From Chloroflexota bacterium (GTDB lineage: Bacteria > Chloroflexota > Anaerolineae > Aggregatilineales > Phototrophicaceae), in assembly GCA_020161935.1 (NCBI GenBank), contig JAIUNI010000003.1:186001-250000 (forward strand): a DNA stretch of 64,000 nt, written 5' to 3'. A model generated the notes under the pieces. The model saw only the letters and a list, made by a program, of their open reading frames with translations, did no database searches and was not told the DNA's origin. This document shows, in pieces, positions 62,432 to 64,000 of the stretch (positions are counted from its first letter, which is position 1; each line of letters starts with the position of its first letter). Made by a program: the position numbers and the translations under genes.

Positions 62432-64000
62432 TTACTGACGCGGTGCGAGTTTAAAGAGCCTATAAGCCCGACAACTGCCCGTTACCTCGGTGAGGGTGTA
62501 GGTATTCGCGAGGATTGAATAGTCGTTATCCACGTATACCGCCTGACCATCGCGCACATGCATTGCAATATCATTTTGCAGTGTCAGGGCGAGTTCCTGC
62601 GCGGGATAAGGACGTGCTTCGCGCATGACGATACCGGTACGACCCTGTTCCACATGGGCGACATAGTAAATCGCGAAAAGCGCCTGCCAATCGAGGACAA
62701 GGAAGGCATCCGGTTCAGCAATTTTGGATACCGCACATTCGGCAGCAGCGCGGGCTTCATTCGGGCGGGTGACGGGATACACATAGTCTTCGGTGATGAA
62801 CCCCGATACGCCACGTTCCAGTGAACGCCAGCGTGTGGTCGCCAATGGGGCGGCGCAAAGTGCCATGATGACGACAGTGAGCGCGATGAGGGGCAGCGGA
62901 CGGATACTGGGTTGCAGCTTGTTGAGGCGGCTGGCAGCCTCAGCATGAATGAAGCCGGTGCCGATGCCGCAGAGGATGGCGATCAGCAGGTAGAAGGGCA
63001 AGTAGAAAATGAATTTGTCGCCGGGGAAGTAGAGAAATCCGGCAGCAAAGGTTGTCAGTAAGGCGAGGGCGAAAAACAAGAACAGCCGTTGGTGGCGGAC
63101 GAGCAAAAATACCAGACCGAACACGACGAGTATGAGCGTGAAGGTGGCGAATTCTTTGGGAAGGGTTTTCCTATGGAAGTCATTCAGGGTATTGGTGTAA
63201 TTCACATCACCGGGAACCATACGGTCACGCCACTGATGACCGGATACGCTGATCCAGAAACGTTCGGGGGCCGAGTCCAGATCAGATGCCTGTAAGCCCC
63301 AAGTTTCCGCCGAAGGAATAATGGAAGTGGTGAAGATATTGGTGGGCGTTGGTCGCGAGTCGATATACGCGAACAGGAGAAAGAAAAAGAGCAGTCCACT
63401 GAGGCCGCCTGAGACGAGCCGCCATAAAGGCAGCCACCAGCGCTGACGATCACCGAACGCCACCCACAGCACAAACCCGAAAACAGCCGGGGCGATCAGC
63501 ACGATAAATAGGTGGACACCTAAGCCAGCACCCATCAAGAAGCCAGCCGTAAAAAGCAGTATGTGGCGCTTCTTTGGCTCGTTATACCACATGATTACGA
63601 TCAAAAGGATGACAGCAATAAAGGCGGTCGCGAGGGTATACACCTCCGCGATGATGCTCTGCGACCAGAAGGTGTATGACAGGAGCAGCACGAGGCTTCC
63701 GGGTAGCACCCAGTTGGAACCGGTAACGAGGCGGGCGATCAGATAGATGCCGGCCAGCGTAACCGCCGCAAATACAGCCGAGGCAAAGTTGATGCGCCAA
63801 GCCAGCGTACCGATGGGAAGAAAGCCGATGACGCGGGCGAACACAAGATACACAGGGTAGCCGGTGGTATGGGTGGTTCCCCATGTGTAAGCGAGGGTTT
63901 GGAATTCACCGCTGTCGCCGTAAAGCACATCCGGCGCGAGGACGCGAAGGTAGACCATCACAGTGATGACAGCGACCGCAAACGCCAGTAGAAAATCACG
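62432..64000 (-). CDS. DUF2723 (TMEM260-like) polytopic membrane protein, partial at the window edge
   Basis: At least 522 residues; the reading frame continues upstream of 63961 with another hydrophobic segment (DFLLAFAVAVITVMVYL) to the edge, so the N-terminus is cut. VLYGDSGEFQTLAYTWGTTHTTGYPVYL is the DUF2723 signature loop. About ten hydrophobic helices follow, then a soluble C-terminal part. Related proteins (TMEM260 type) are O-mannosyltransferases, which suggests a role in surface glycosylation. It probably shares a transcript with the GH35 gene. Confidence 0.85.
   Translation of the reverse strand, partial: RDFLLAFAVAVITVMVYLRVLAPDVLYGDSGEFQTLAYTWGTTHTTGYPVYLVFARVIGFLPIGTLAWRINFASAVFAAVTLAGIYLIARLVTGSNWVLPGSLVLLLSYTFWSQSIIAEVYTLATAFIAVILLIVIMWYNEPKKRHILLFTAGFLMGAGLGVHLFIVLIAPAVFGFVLWVAFGDRQRWWLPLWRLVSGGLSGLLFFFLLFAYIDSRPTPTNIFTTSIIPSAETWGLQASDLDSAPERFWISVSGHQWRDRMVPGDVNYTNTLNDFHRKTLPKEFATFTLILVVFGLVFLLVRHQRLFLFFALALLTTFAAGFLYFPGDKFIFYLPFYLLIAILCGIGTGFIHAEAASRLNKLQPSIRPLPLIALTVVIMALCAAPLATTRWRSLERGVSGFITEDYVYPVTRPNEARAAAECAVSKIAEPDAFLVLDWQALFAIYYVAHVEQGRTGIVMREARPYPAQELALTLQNDIAMHVRDGQAVYVDNDYSILANTYTLTEVTGSCRAYRLFKLAPRQ

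Noticed and set aside
62432..63961. Ending the DUF2723 gene at its first internal start codon
   Set aside because: The frame stays open to the window edge and adds a hydrophobic helix expected for the family, so the gene is cut by the edge.

Overview
The window looks like a chromosomal piece of a Chloroflexota bacterium, probably Anaerolineae or a related class. This is an inference from style, not from a marker gene. Several exported proteins carry long Thr-Pro-Asn stalks, there is a SpoVS protein, an ECF42-type sigma factor with its DGPF partner, and many short dispersed repeats between genes. No rRNA or tRNA gene was seen. Most genes are GC-rich. Several AT-rich blocks stand out as probable acquisitions: 17.4-18.7 kb, 20-21 kb, 23.8-25.4 kb, 29.3-31.5 kb and 42.2-43.1 kb.

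Layout. 0-4.5 kb: SDR oxidoreductase, class C beta-lactamase-fold hydrolase and a small CBM48 protein, then a gene-free repeat-rich island, all between two copies of an inverted repeat. 4.5-16.3 kb: SbcC/Rad50-type ATPase, small proteins, a PIN toxin-antitoxin pair, a receiver-histidine kinase hybrid, a class V aminotransferase, a divergent MerR regulator/thioredoxin pair with a textbook MerR operator, a nucleotidyltransferase and a MocR/PdxR-like regulator. 16.6-22 kb: accessory zone with a 5'-truncated RHS tip and adjacent orphan gene (possible toxin-immunity pair), a frameshifted DUF5615 gene with DUF433 partner, a TolB-like protein and HicAB, separated by shared repeat modules. 22-31.5 kb: stalked surface protein, a PmeII-like type II restriction-modification (R-M) system, ECF42 sigma/DGPF pair, VOC protein, orphan sensor kinase, and a second R-M system with a C5 methylase and a Bpu10I/DdeI-like endonuclease.

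31.6-50.8 kb: FKBP isomerase and GpmA (divergent), an orphan contractile-tail-tube-like protein, an AbrB/PIN pair, an esterase-fold protein lacking its nucleophile serine, a solitary adenine methylase, a DnaJ-family chaperone, a second repeat island related to the first, several stalked or lipid-anchored exported proteins, a P-loop kinase, a second hybrid kinase with a degenerate receiver, a phosphatase/flavoprotein operon, and a SpoVS/PHP operon. 51-60 kb: one 2986-residue surface protein made of a TolB-like propeller, Ig-like repeats, parallel beta-helices and three C-terminal tandem domains. 60-64 kb: a GH35 beta-galactosidase downstream of a DUF2723 membrane protein that runs off the right edge.

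Together the genes suggest a free-living bacterium with an elaborate cell surface, polysaccharide use, integrated sensing, and a notable load of defence and addiction modules: two type II R-M systems, one orphan methylase and four toxin-antitoxin loci. All functional calls come from reading motifs by eye; no database search was run.
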